From the NCBI GenBank assembly GCA_029204045.2, contig CM055069.1, forward strand, positions 19,820,825 to 19,884,824: DNA of 64,000 nt, in the 5' to 3' direction. The position numbers and the translations under genes are program-made. How positions within the stretch are numbered: position 1 is the first letter of the stretch; each line of letters opens with the position of its first letter. The DNA is from Tillandsia leiboldiana. Lineage: Eukaryota; Streptophyta; Magnoliopsida; Poales; Bromeliaceae. Of the stretch, positions 1 through 10,277 are shown piece after piece. The notes below the pieces were generated by a model that worked only from the letters and a program-made list of their open reading frames with translations, had not been told where the DNA came from and did no database searches.

Positions 1-334
1 GTGATTAGACCAGTGCTAGTGTTGTTGGGAGCCGTTTGGGTTGACGGTGGCCCCGGGTCGTTGAGAGTACTTCGACCGTTGTGCGAGATGCTTGTGGGTC
101 TTGAGTCTATCCGTTCTGAGAGAGAGCGTGGATTTCGACTATTGCCTGCATGTACCACTATTCGATAACGAGTTAGTCCGATTGGACACCCTATGTTGAT
201 GCACTAGGGAGGCGCAGGCTTGACTGGGCCAGATGTGGCAGTTAGCTCGATTGGGTCGATTGAGCACCTCGTGTGCGAGGGTTTGCCTATCTTTCATCTG
301 TTTTCCCTATTGAGCATTTAGATAGAGGCATGGT
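1..334 (+). repeat. Truncated gypsy-type LTR fragment (H)
   Basis: No coding region. The text resembles part of the A-family LTR around 11145-11893. Shared items are a GGGAGCCGTTTGGGT block, the GAGCACCTCG/TTGGGTGCGAG segment and GATAGAGGCATGGT near its end. It runs off the left edge of the window and is cut at 334, where LTR G begins. The part that should follow GCATGGT in an A-type LTR is not found after G. Confidence 0.6.
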
Positions 335-390
335 TGTGATGACCCGGATCTCCACAGAGCTTTTGCAGTGTGTCTGGCAACTTCTGGAGG

Positions 391-395
391 CCTTT
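391..395. repeat. Target-site duplication of F (CCTTT)
   Basis: CCTTT at 391-395 is repeated at 5014-5018, immediately outside the TG and CA ends of LTR F. This places F inside LTR G, whose text continues across the duplication. Confidence 0.9.
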
Positions 396-1021
396 TGTAG
401 TGAACTGGAATTTGGAATATAAATAAACGGAAATAAAAATAGTGTGAAATACTATTGTTTATTGAGGTGAAGAATGACCTAGAAATGAACTGGGCCCAAA
501 TCGGGATTAAAGTAAGATATCTAGAATCTTATGTGAGAAAGTGGGCCCAGATTATAAGTGGAAAATTCACAGTCTCGGAAAATTCCTAGAAAATTACGGG
601 AGCTCCGTAAATATGTTTTAAGGCCACGGTAAAAGTTTCGCGTTGATCGGACACTCGGATAGAGAGAACGGGCTCCGCCAGCGAACTCGAATATAGTGGG
701 ACCTTTGGTAAACCAAAGAGGGTCCAAACTGAAAAGTGAAAGTGCCATGAGGTAAATTAAGTTAAACTGTGGCTGCCCGTCAAATTTGAGCGAAAACGGG
801 CGAGAAACGGGCAAGAACGGACGAAAACGGGCGAAACTGGGCTTGGGCCCAAGTTTCGGGCGCCCGAAAGTGGGAACCGGGCGCCCGGAAAATACTGTAG
901 CAAGCCGGGTTCTTTGCACTGTAGCGAACCCGGTTCGGCTCGGGCGGACCGGTTACTGTAGCAGCCCGGACCGGATTGAGGTTGCGCCCGAAAGTTACTG
1001 TAGCAGCGCCCGAATCCCGAG

Positions 1022-1108
1022 TTGGCACGGATCCCGAGGCGTTGGCACGGATCCCGAGGCGTTGGCACGAATCCCGAGGCAGTGGGCACGGATCCCGAGG
1101 CATGGGCG
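1022..1108 (+). repeat. Four ~20-bp tandem repeats
   Basis: The unit GGCACGGATCCCGAGGC(GTT) is repeated about four times, the last copies slightly diverged. A related unit (GGCACGAATCCCGAGG) is present once in the A LTRs at about 9699 and 37322, which supports a shared U3 origin. Confidence 0.8.
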
Positions 1109-1143
1109 TGCGGCCCGAGGCGCGCGTGGTGGCTGGGGAGCGC

Positions 1144-1490
1144 CACGTGTCGCATCGCCATTGGCCGTTCCGACCTAGGGCTGCAGGCGTGCGCGGGGAA
1201 AGCGCGCGGGCACTGTAGCGGTCAGCGGGGACAGGCCACGTGTCGCCTCCCTATTGGTCGCTCTGACCGGGGGAGCGTGGGCGTGCGCGGGGAAGGCGCG
1301 ACGCGCCTGGCGCGTGTCAGCGGGGACGGCCACGTGTCGGCCTCCCGTTCGTCGGTCAGCGCGACGCGACGCGCTGACGCGACGCGACGCTGCGGCGGGC
1401 GTCAGAACAGGCGGTAGTGCGGTCCACGTGGCGGCCAACCATTGGCCGCCACATTTCGTTGGTCGCGGTGCACGGGTCCACTGCCACGTG
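1144..1490 (+). promoter_or_regulatory. Array of five G-boxes with CCAAT partners
   Basis: CACGTG cores lie at 1144, 1237, 1331, 1425 and 1485, so the first four are 93-94 bp apart. ATTGG (reverse CCAAT box) follows at 1160, 1253 and 1441. CACGTG is the plant bZIP/bHLH G-box, often within ABA- or light-responsive elements; CCAAT is the NF-Y site. The array ends about 145 bp upstream of the TATA box. Stress- or hormone-responsive LTR transcription is an inference. Confidence 0.65.
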
Positions 1491-1633
1491 TCGGTCCCTG
1501 GTTGGCCGGGCATGGTGACGTGGCGCTGAGCTGGCGCAGGCGTGGACGCGTAGACCGCGGCGGGCCGATTACTGTAGCCGCCCGGAAACTTTCGGGCGCC
1601 CGAAAGGGTGCGCCCGAAAGTTTGGAAACAGCC

Positions 1634-1640
1634 TATAAAG
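1634..1640 (+). promoter_or_regulatory. TATA box of LTR F
   Basis: TATAAAG lies downstream of the G-box array and the 18-bp palindrome, and upstream of a pyrimidine-rich stretch. This marks the U3/R transition, so the minisatellite that follows would be transcribed. Confidence 0.6.
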
Positions 1641-1930
1641 GCCCGAAATGACTCCTTTTCCTCCTTTTTTCCCTTTCTGGCTTCACCCGAGCGCGCGGGG
1701 AGGGGAGGAGGGCGATTTTCGCCTGGGTTTTCGAGGGCGCACGAGCGCGCCGTGGACCCCGTGGAGCGTGCAAAGTACTCCAAAGAGACTAAAAGACGCG
1801 ATGGACGACACGACATTGTCGAGGTAGGCCCCGTGTGTCGTTTTTGTGGTATTCTTGGCACAGTTTTAAGGTTTCCTTTTGGATTTTGGATTTGACCCCT
1901 TTGCCCACGTGCATGTTAGGGACCCAACAT

Positions 1931-2640
1931 TACTGTGCCGTTTTACTACGCGAGTCTCGCGGGCGTTTTGGACGCGCCTCGTTTTGCGTGCCGCACGTGG
2001 GAGACATGCTCCGTTTTGCGTGCGGATTCGACGATTGTGCGCGGTTTTGGGCGCAGGCTCGGAAAACGTGCACCGTTTTACGTGCAACGTTGAATAAGGG
2101 ACTTGCACCGTTTTGCGTGCCGCCCGAGTACGTGCTCCGTTTTGCGTGCAAGTTGGACTAACGGGCACCATTTTTCGTGCAGACTCTAACAATACGTCTC
2201 GTTTTACGTGCAGGGTCAGAAAAGTATGCATCATTTTGCGTGCAACCCTACAATGGAGCATGCACCGTTTTGCGTGCCAATACGGGGTATGTGCTCCGTT
2301 TTGCGTGCGCGTTGGACCAATGCGCGCCGTTTTGCGTGTAGAATCTAATGGTTTGCATCGTTTTTCGTGCAGGCTAGGAAAAAGATGTGCACCGTTTTGC
2401 GTGCAACCCTACAGTCAGACGTGCACCGTTTTGCGTGCAGATTTGAGGTACGTGCACCGTTTCGCGTGCAGGTCGTGTTGTCGCGCACGGTTTTGCGTGC
2501 CGGTTAAAGTGGCGTGCACCACTTTACGTGTGAGTTATTAATTTAATAACGTGCACCATTTTGCGTGCATGTTCGGAGGACGTGCATCGTTTTGCGTGCG
2601 GACTCGAGGGATGTGCACCGTTTTACGTGCAAGCTCGAGG
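1931..2640 (+). repeat. ~20-copy minisatellite, conserved core with variable spacers
   Basis: The core GCACCGTTTTGCGTGC recurs about every 30-37 bp, with spacers that differ in sequence. Typical copies carry TGCAC...GTGCA ends, which can pair as a 5-bp stem over CGTTTTGC. It lies downstream of the TATA box, so it would be in the RNA. Reading frames stay open through the array on both strands because the unit rarely makes stops; these are not genes. Confidence 0.85.
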
Positions 2641-2663
2641 AAACAAGTGGAACCGCGCGGAGA

Positions 2664-2691
2664 CCAATTGCAAGTGTCTACAAGCAATTGG
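2664..2691 (+). other. Inverted repeat closing the minisatellite
   Basis: CCAATTGC (2664-2671) and GCAATTGG (2684-2691) are perfect 8-bp inverted arms around a 12-nt loop. The same structure sits at the end of the related array in both A LTRs (10720-10747 and 38343-38370). Confidence 0.75.
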
Positions 2692-4537
2692 GGACACTAC
2701 AAGGTGGGGGATTCTGCCGAAATTGGGTGACCTCTCCCCTTGTTCTTCTGCTTTTCGATTCGAAGCATGATAGTAGCCTGTTAGAGGCGTTAGGTAATTA
2801 TGATTATGATTGCCTGTGTAGAAGGACACAGATGAAAAGTGCAACTGTTGGTTGCCAGAGATAGAGGAATAGATGTGCATGTGCAAATGGACACAGATGA
2901 AAAGTGCAACTGCTGGTTGCCAAAGATATATGATAAGATGCATGCTTAGAGGTAGATACTATTTTATAAATGAGATGAAAATAATTGCATGCATGAAAGT
3001 AATTAGCCATTGATGATTGTGATCATGTTAGGGTATAACCCTAGGAATCATGTGACATAAGGAAGGTGAACATGTTGGTAGTAAGACTAGGAGAAAACCT
3101 AGTTTCAGGGTTCACTGAGTGACATCAAAACTTAGGAGATTATCCTAGGGTTGGACGAGTGGCATTGTCTTAGGTGATAACCTAAGGACACTGGATAGAG
3201 TGATCAACATAGAGTCAAGGAACTCTAGGATGAGTATAATATGGAACTTAGGTAAAGGAAACCTAAAGTGATCCAGAGGAGTTTAAACTCACAGACAAGG
3301 AATTAGGGTCAGAGTAACTCTAAGTTAAAAGTGAATTAAAAAATAGAGTCAAGTGAACTCTAGGATTCAGTAAGGAATCAGGAAAGTGGGATAAGATCCC
3401 AAGGTTAAAGAACAAAACAAATATAACCCTAAAAGGTCACAGGGTGTCCGGGCAAAGGGACAATAACTTTAACTTCAATTTAAGTTAAACAAAGAAAGTA
3501 AAATGTGAACGAGTTCAGGAGACTCTGGTTACCCGTGTGGCAAGACCTAGGGTAAGGGATGAAAAAGTGGTCAATAAGCAAGACAAGCAAATTGCTCATG
3601 ATAGAGCTAAAATTGGTTAATAAGCAAGACAAACAAATTGCTTAAGATAAAGAGAATGTAAATGGCTCCTTCGAATTTGAGACTCGTCAAGTGGAGCAGG
3701 ACTCCCTGGGCAGTGACCCGTCGGACGAGGTACTTTCGGAAGGCTTAAAGTGAAAGCAAAGTGCTAAATGCTCAAAGGAAAGAGTGATAATAATTGCTAG
3801 TGGCAATGTGAGCTGAAGGCTCGAGTAAGAAAAGAAAAGAAAGAGAACATAAAGATCCTCGGTGGAGCCAGCCCAGGTTGGAGGTACGGACAGTTAATTC
3901 CTCTCCCGGGTAGAGACCCGTTCGGGACGCTTCAGCCGTAGGACAAAGCAACTGAAATACAAAGATAATAAAACGGGCGTGCCTTCGAAGGATGAAATGT
4001 GGCTCTGTGGGACGTAAAGGGCTTGCCCTCTCCCCAGGCGCATCAGGATCGGACGCAGGGAAGCCCCCTCCCTCCGATAGCGGTGGTCCGAAGAGCACAT
4101 TTACTTCGTAGGACGGGGTAACACTCGCGGGTGTTATCGGCAACCTTGGAAATCTTATCTGATGGTAGCAGGACTACCGGGCTCGGGCCCGTTGGATAAG
4201 AGTTTCTGAGGGTTAACTTGAACTAAAGCACCAGAACTTAAAGAATAAAGAGAAATTAGAGTGGCCTAGGTGGCCGGGTTAGTTTAACCCTGTGTTCAGC
4301 GGCATAGCGGCCGAGTTGGTACGTAGTAGCCTAGTATGACTAGACAGAGTAGTGCTGGGTCGATGATTATATACAGACAGTGATATATTGTTTTGCATAG
4401 CTGCATTTGATATCGAGGATTTTAGTTTCCTAGCACTATTATTATTGCTTCCATTGGACCAAGTGGTGTAGGACACTTTCTCTCGGTGGTTGAACCCACT
4501 GGGAACTCTGTCAGGAGTTCTCACACCCCTTGGGTGC

Positions 4538-4538
<1 letters not shown>

Positions 4539-4571
<33 letters not shown>
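4539..4571 (+). repeat. Poly-C tract (33 bp)
   Basis: An uninterrupted run of C sits between CTTGGGTGCA and ACAGGTTCAGG. Homologous positions hold 14 C in the 5' LTR of B (43370-43383) and 9 C in its 3' LTR (49621-49629), so the tract varies in length. Assembly error in the longest tract cannot be excluded. Confidence 0.85.
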
Positions 4572-7025
4572 ACAGGTTCAGGTATGGATGCAGCGATCGC
4601 GACGGTTCAGATGCAGACGGCGAGCCATACGTCAGAGGCAAGAGCCCAGCAGCATAGAGACCTAGAGGGTCTAGCAGAGGTACCTTTCTTTTATGTTTCG
4701 AGTGAACCATGTATTGTGAGGAATTTATGTAAAGGAATTGTAATAAATTTATTTGCAAGTTCAGAAATGTAAAATGTAATAAAGTTCATTATGGTTCATT
4801 CTTATCGTGCTTTCATTTCCGCTTTAACTGTTTGTTATTGAATGAAAGTTTTAAATTAGTAGTGATCTTACTCTGATATTATGCCTCATCATACACATTG
4901 TTTTGATTCGAGATGGATGTTACCGTTACTTTCGGGTTGCGAGAGGTCGTGCCCGATTGGCGGGTCTGTTGGTGTGCCCGAACCGTACAAATAGGCGGTC
5001 CTGGGTCGTGACACCTTTGCTATGTGTTAGAGGTGTTTGTGCGCGAATCAGACCCAAGAATTAGACTCAGTGCGAAAAATTGGAGCAAGTTTGCCTAACC
5101 GGATGCCTTCGACAAATTTTAGAAGTGGAATTGGGCAGAACGGACATCGGATTTGGACTTAGCGCGCGAAAACGATGAAAATGGACTATTTACTTATATT
5201 TTTCGGAGCTCGGATGCCCAAGCACGGATTTCGAGGCAAGGGGTACTGTTCCGGCGGTCGGGGCAGCGCCGGCGGCGACGGGCAGGCGGCGGAGCACGGC
5301 GGCGCGGCGGCGGGCAGAGGCGCGGGCCGCTAGGTCCATGAGGCTGGGCGTGCACAGGGGGAAGGACGCGTGGCGGCTCCCGGTTGGCCGGCTCACGAGG
5401 CGCGGTCTACGGGAGTGCGCGGGGAGCCGTGGACCAGGGCGGGGCCACGTGGTGGCCGCTGGTGTAGAATACCGGGTTTCCGGATGCCGCGCCGACCTCG
5501 CAAGATGGTGTGGTGCGGAGGATTTGCCTTAGGCATGTTGCTTTGTGTGTATGCTGAGGACATAACTTTTGTATGGTGATTGGGTGCTTGGTGGTGTTGT
5601 GAACCTTAATTAAGCATGTTGATGGATGAAGGACTTGCATTAAGCAGGGAGCAATTTAAAATTATAGGAATTAAGGGATTGTGTATATGTGACCTGGAAT
5701 CATTATGTGCATGTGAGCTTAATGTTGGAGATGTATATGAGGACTTTTGTATTTTATGAGTGTGGTGAGCATTATTGGAGCGCAGAACTTGTGTGTGTGT
5801 GTGGGATGATTTAAATAAATGGTGTTTGGGTTTTGTGGATTGTGGTTGTGCTGGAAGTGTGCTGTGTTTACCTAATGGTGATGAGCTTAATTTAGATGAT
5901 TTGGGGTGAACCTATGGGGTGCAAGAGGAATGTTGGGTTATCATGGTTATGTGAATATTAATTATTAGTATGCCTGTGGAGCTCTTAATTATGCTGGATC
6001 TTTGGTGATTGTGTGCTGTGGATTTGGGCAGTTGTGTGATGTTTGTATTTCAAGGTGTTATGTGAACTTGTATTTAAGTGCAAGCGATGTATTTGTGATA
6101 GACTTGATGTAAACAGATGCAACTTGAGAGTGTAGAGGGAATTAAGAGGGTGAGTCTGTGAGCTTTTTATTAATATGCAGTTGGAGCTTTTTGTATGCTT
6201 GGGCCCTTATTGTGCTGAGTGTTGGCTGGGGAGTGTTTGGAGTATGCCGGATTATTGGTAGAAGACTCAAGTTTTTTAGTTGAGCTTCCGGGGATTTTCC
6301 CTAGTTCGCGACGGTGTGCGCACGCGCGACACGTTTCTCGAGATTTCGTCAGTTCGAGGTTCCGGCACTTCACCGACTTCAGCAATTGCCTGCGGAAAGC
6401 GTTCCAGGTGGGTTGGAATTCTCCAAAATTTATGAAATGCCCTCTAATGCTTTTGTAAGCATTTGATCATGTTTAGCTTATTTATCATGTATTGATCATA
6501 ATTAGCGGATTTATTATATATTGATAAATCTGATAGTTGCCTAGAAAATTGTAGAATGACATTCTTGAGCCCCTGACATTTTTAGTTTGATCTAGAGGTT
6601 ATTTGACACTAGACTGCAAGTTCATTTGAGATTCAGGCTGCGTCTGGACCTTCATATATTTTTAGTGCCCCGTTTTAAGTAAAACTCCATTTTCAAAAGG
6701 GTTTTTAACTATTGAGAACATTATGAATGGTCCAGATTGTTCGAATTGATTGTGTACTCGTGCCAGAGGGCCGAGGATATTTTTTAGAGCATCGTCTGTC
6801 GAGTTCTAGTGTCATGAGAGTTCTTCTTCCTTGTTGGCATCATGGGTTGTGTTATGATTTAGTGGTAGAGGTAGTTCTCCCACCTAGTTTTGAGGATATT
6901 TGGGGTTCTGGCAGATCGAGTCGCGGAGGTTTCCCGACTCAGCCATGGTCGTGCATTATCAGATTGAGTCATTGAGGGTTCTCCGACATAGCTGTGAGAG
7001 TGTTCGGGCTATTCGTGTTTGAGTC

Positions 7026-7379
7026 GAGGTTCTTTTCCGACTGAGTTGTGTTTTTGAGCTTTGGGATACCGATCTGTTTGATCGTGGATTATAGCCTGCA
7101 TGTGCCGCATATTGAGACAGTGAGACAGATGTGATACTTGAGTTCGGTGGGGTCGCTCCCCTCGAGCTACGCCCCGGGTGCGATGATGATACCGAGCCTG
7201 ACGAGGTTCTTTTCCGACTGATTTGTGTTTTTGAGCTTTGGGATACCAATCTGTTTGATCGTGGATTATAGCCTGCATGTGCCGCATATTGAGACAGTGA
7301 GACAGATGTGATACTTGAGTTCGGTGGGGTCGCTCCCCTCGAGCTACGCCCCGGGTGCGATGATGATACCGAGCCTGAC
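7026..7379 (+). repeat. Tandem duplication, 2 x 177 bp
   Basis: The segment starting GAGGTTCTTTTCCGACTGA at 7026 is repeated from 7203 with only a few differences. It lies in LTR G and has no counterpart in the A LTRs. The short ORFs on its minus strand are duplicated with it and show no homology. Confidence 0.9.
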
Positions 7380-8311
7380 GAGGCTACGATGTGGATATGC
7401 GCCTAGTTCATATACTAGTGGTCGCTTGATACCCCTGGCCGAGTTACCATGGGGTCACTTTGTGTGAGATTGAGATAGTCGGGTTAGGACGCCCCACGTA
7501 AATACTGTCCTCTTATGGAGGCGTGGTAGTGGGCAGGTGCGTTCCTAGACGACAGGCGCAGGCTGGACTGAGCCAGTTTTGGCAGTCTTTGAGATTGGGT
7601 GATATGAGCGGGTGATTTCATATTATGTTCATAGATGGTTTCTTTCCTTTGAGCATTGATACCGAGGCATCTTAGCAGTAGAGAGTGTATGCATGCCGTG
7701 TTATTGGTAGAGTTTCATTTTGGAGCCTTATGATTGTGACTTTCTAGCTGTAGTTCTCTATTTCAGCTTACCATTATTTATCTATCTACCTATCTATCTG
7801 CATACCTATCTGTTTTGCCTCCAGTGGACTTAGTGGGCATACCGTGGATATTGGGACGGTACCCACTGAGATCTGCCTTCTGCAGTAGATCTCACACCCG
7901 CCGCGGTGACAGGTTGAGGCAGCTGTTCCGGCTTGGTTCGCGGGGAGACAGCAGATCGAGGTGAGGACGCGGCCGATTAGTTCCTTACCAGCATTGAGAG
8001 TCTGGGGTAGATGTACCCGGTGTATTTTATGTTTCCACTTTTGTACTGGACATTCTGAGAGACTTGTGAGGGTAGTATTTGTTTTATTCTTGTGAGACTT
8101 TGTACCTTGAGGATTGTGTACTAGTGGAGATTTTACTATCCCAGATGTTCAGTTTTATTCTATAGCTTTTGGTTTTAGTTTCAGCTCTGATACATGTTTT
8201 TAGCTATAGATCTGACTTGCAGGGTAGACGCTTCGCCTGTGCGGCAGTTTCCGTACAGATGGTGGATCTGTGGGCGAGCCCGGGTCGCAGTTTCGACCCC
8301 GGGGCGTGACA

Positions 8312-8509
8312 GCTGGTTGGCCGGTCCACGTGCGCTCGGTCCACGCGAGGAGCGGAGCTGGCGCGGTGCAGCGAGGGTGGTGTGCCACGTGGCGTCTTCC
8401 TATTGGCACGGTGTGGACACGTGGCAGCTTTGGATTGGCTGGTGCGCTAGGCGCGGTCCACGGAGCAGGGCGGCAGGTGCCGCGGGATGCGTGTGTGGCG
8501 TGGGCGCCG
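8312..8509. repeat. GC-rich LTR-like fragment with three G-boxes
   Basis: This 198-bp strip between G and C carries CACGTG at 8327, 8386 and 8418 and ATTGG at 8402 and 8434, so it resembles the U3 enhancer parts of F and G. It has no ORF of note. It is probably the edge of the older LTR into which C inserted; its other side lies outside the window. Confidence 0.5.
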
Positions 8510-9162
8510 TGTCACGCCCCGCGGTCGAAATTGGGACCCGGGCTCGCCAACAGATCCGCCGCCTGCACGGGACTCCCCGCACAGACGAAGCGACTAACCT
8601 GCAAGTAAGATCTATAGCTAAACAAATATCAGAGCTGAAAAGAAAGTAAAGCTACAGAAACAAACTGAACATCTAAATCTACAAACAACCAAAGATCCAA
8701 AATACATAGTTCTCTCACTATGAAAAAAATAAATACAATCACAGACTGTCCGGTATAAAAGTGAAAACTCAAAATACAGGGTACCTCTACATCTGACTCT
8801 CAGACAGACTCGGGTAAGAAACTAGTCAGCCACGCCCTTACCTCGATCTGCTGTCTCCGCACGAGCCGAACCCGGAACAGCCGCCTCAGAAAAACCTATC
8901 ACCACAGCGGGTATGAGAACTACTGCAAAAGGTAGTTCTCAGTGGGTACTGTCGCCAAAATCCACGGTATGCCCACTAAGTCTACTAGAGGCAAAAATAG
9001 ATAGATATGCAGATAGATAATATGAAAGCTGGAATAAAACTAAAGCTAATATGCCTCAAGTATCATGCTCAAAGGAAAACTCATCTAAGAACATGCTATG
9101 CATCCACTCGCTCACATAACCCAATCTCAGTAACTGCCACATCGGGCCCAGTCAAGCCTGCG
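8510..9162 (-). mobile_element. LTR C, minus strand, first part
   Basis: On the + strand it begins TGTCACGCCCCG, the reverse complement of the GGGGCGTGACA terminus shared by A, B, G and I. Read on the minus strand, its text matches the tail of G (the GTGGACTTAGTGGGCATACC and GGCGAGCCCGGGTC neighbourhoods). It is interrupted at 9162 by element A and resumes at 50526. No gene is present. Confidence 0.75.
9158..9162. repeat. Target-site duplication of A (CTGCG)
   Basis: CTGCG at 9158-9162 recurs at 50521-50525, directly outside the A termini. The two ends are 41 kb apart because of the nested elements. Confidence 0.92.
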
Positions 9163-10277
9163 TGTGAGGTCCCGGAATCCCCCGCGTAGGGCTTGCTGGT
9201 TGTTGAGCAGCTTTTAGTGGCCATTGGGAGTGTTTGTGCGCGTGTCGGGCCCGAGAATTGGATTTGTGGTGCAATTTGGGTTTTAGTTGCATCACTGGAG
9301 GCCTGCGTGGTGTGTCGGTAGAAGTTGCGCGCATTTTGGACTCAAGTGTTGGACTTTGGGCTTAAAAGGAGATCCCGTGGGAATTTGGAGGACCCGTCGG
9401 GTGTTTAGAAGTGGTTTCGCGCGATTCAGATGTCAAAATTGGACTCCGGGCGAAGTTTGGATAAAATATTACCTCTCCGGTCGCCTTCGGGAATTTTTAG
9501 AGTTGGAATTTGGCAAATCGGACTTCAGAAATGGACCCGGCGCGAAAATCGGATCGAGTGGGCATTCGGCAAATTTTTGGTTGAGAATTTGGAGAAATGG
9601 ACATCGTTTTTGGATTCAGCGCGCGAAATCGCTAAGAATGGACTATTTATTTGTTAGTTTTGGAGCCCGGATGTCGTGCGCGTTTTTCGAGGCGACGCGG
9701 CACGAATCCCGAGGTTGGCGGCACGGGAATCGAGGTGTGGCGCGCGCTGCTCGAGGGCGTACGGATGCGACAGTGGGCGCTGACGCGCTTCGGCGGGGGT
9801 CGCGCGGGGGCCGCCACGTGGCGGGCCCCCGTTGGCGCCCGCGCGGGCGAGGGGGCACGCGCTCCCGTGTGGCGGGCGCGTGTCCCGCGCCTGGGGTAGC
9901 GCGGTGTAACGCGCCCGTGTGGCGGGCGCGTTACCGCACTCCACCTGGCGCACGAGGCGCGTGCGTGGACCCGGAGCACGCGCCCCGGCCTGGTGGACCG
10001 CGCACGGCGGCTCCCCATTGGTAGCCGCCGTGGACCGGACCCGTGGACCGGGTCCGTGGACCAACCCCCTTTTCTCTTTTTTCTTCTTCTTCTTCTTTCT
10101 CCCCCGAGCGCCAGTTCTGCTCCTTTTCTTTTCCTTCTTCTTCACCCGAGCGAGAGGGAGTTTGAGGAGGGGATTTGTGGGTGGTGCGGCGGTGCGTTGT
10201 GGACCTCGTGGAGCGTGTGCGGGGTTCCGATGGGAGCGTTTCGGTGGCGGCGGCGCAGTCGGGGACTGTGTTTTTCT

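Larger units (their letters stand above)
854..1606 (+). promoter_or_regulatory. U3 motif field: ACTGTAGC and CGCCCGAAAG repeats
   Basis: The octamer ACTGTAGC occurs six times (894, 918, 955, 997, 1212, 1571). The decamer CGCCCGAAAG occurs four times (861, 985, 1597, 1611). Two decamers lie in perfect palindromes: 854-869 (16 bp) and 1589-1606 (18 bp). The second is 28 bp upstream of the TATA box. The density is far above chance for words of this length, so these look like promoter elements; the binding factors are unknown. Confidence 0.6.
396..5013 (+). mobile_element. 4.6-kb solo LTR F (B-related ends, A-related core)
   Basis: The element starts TGTAGTGAAC and ends GTCGTGACA, with matching CCTTT duplications and no interior domain, so it is a solo LTR left by LTR-LTR recombination. 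The first ~70 bp and the last ~2.3 kb (from the GGTGGGGGATTCT block near 2704) match the LTRs of element B. The middle (about 1560-2700) instead matches element A: a CTTCACCCGAGCG block, a GGACC-CGTGGAGCGTG block, the TTTTGCGTGC minisatellite and the CCAATTGC hairpin. From 2750 to 4500 it is ordinary low-complexity LTR sequence with no convincing gene. Confidence 0.88.
335..8311 (+). mobile_element. Gypsy-type solo LTR G, split by solo LTR F
   Basis: The LTR starts TGTGATGACCCGG at 335 and ends CGGGGCGTGACA at 8311. Removing F and its duplicated target (396-5018) leaves about 3.35 kb, close to the 3408-bp LTRs of element A, which it resembles from TTTGTGCGCG onward. No primer-binding site follows 8311 and no polypurine tract precedes 335, so it reads as a solo LTR. 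The 5-bp flanks (ATGGT left, GCTGG right) do not match. Before the tail is a TATC-rich microsatellite (about 7776-7812), followed by the conserved segment shared with C and I, then the terminus. No ORF with retrotransposon homology was found in it. Confidence 0.75.

Noticed and set aside
1589..1606. E2F binding site in the 18-bp palindrome
   Set aside because: The GGGCGCCC core with TTTC flanks does not fit the TTTSSCGS consensus at the key positions.
1931..2640. CRISPR-like repeat-spacer array
   Set aside because: The context is a plant LTR, cores are imperfect, spacers vary in length, and there are no cas genes. It is a minisatellite.
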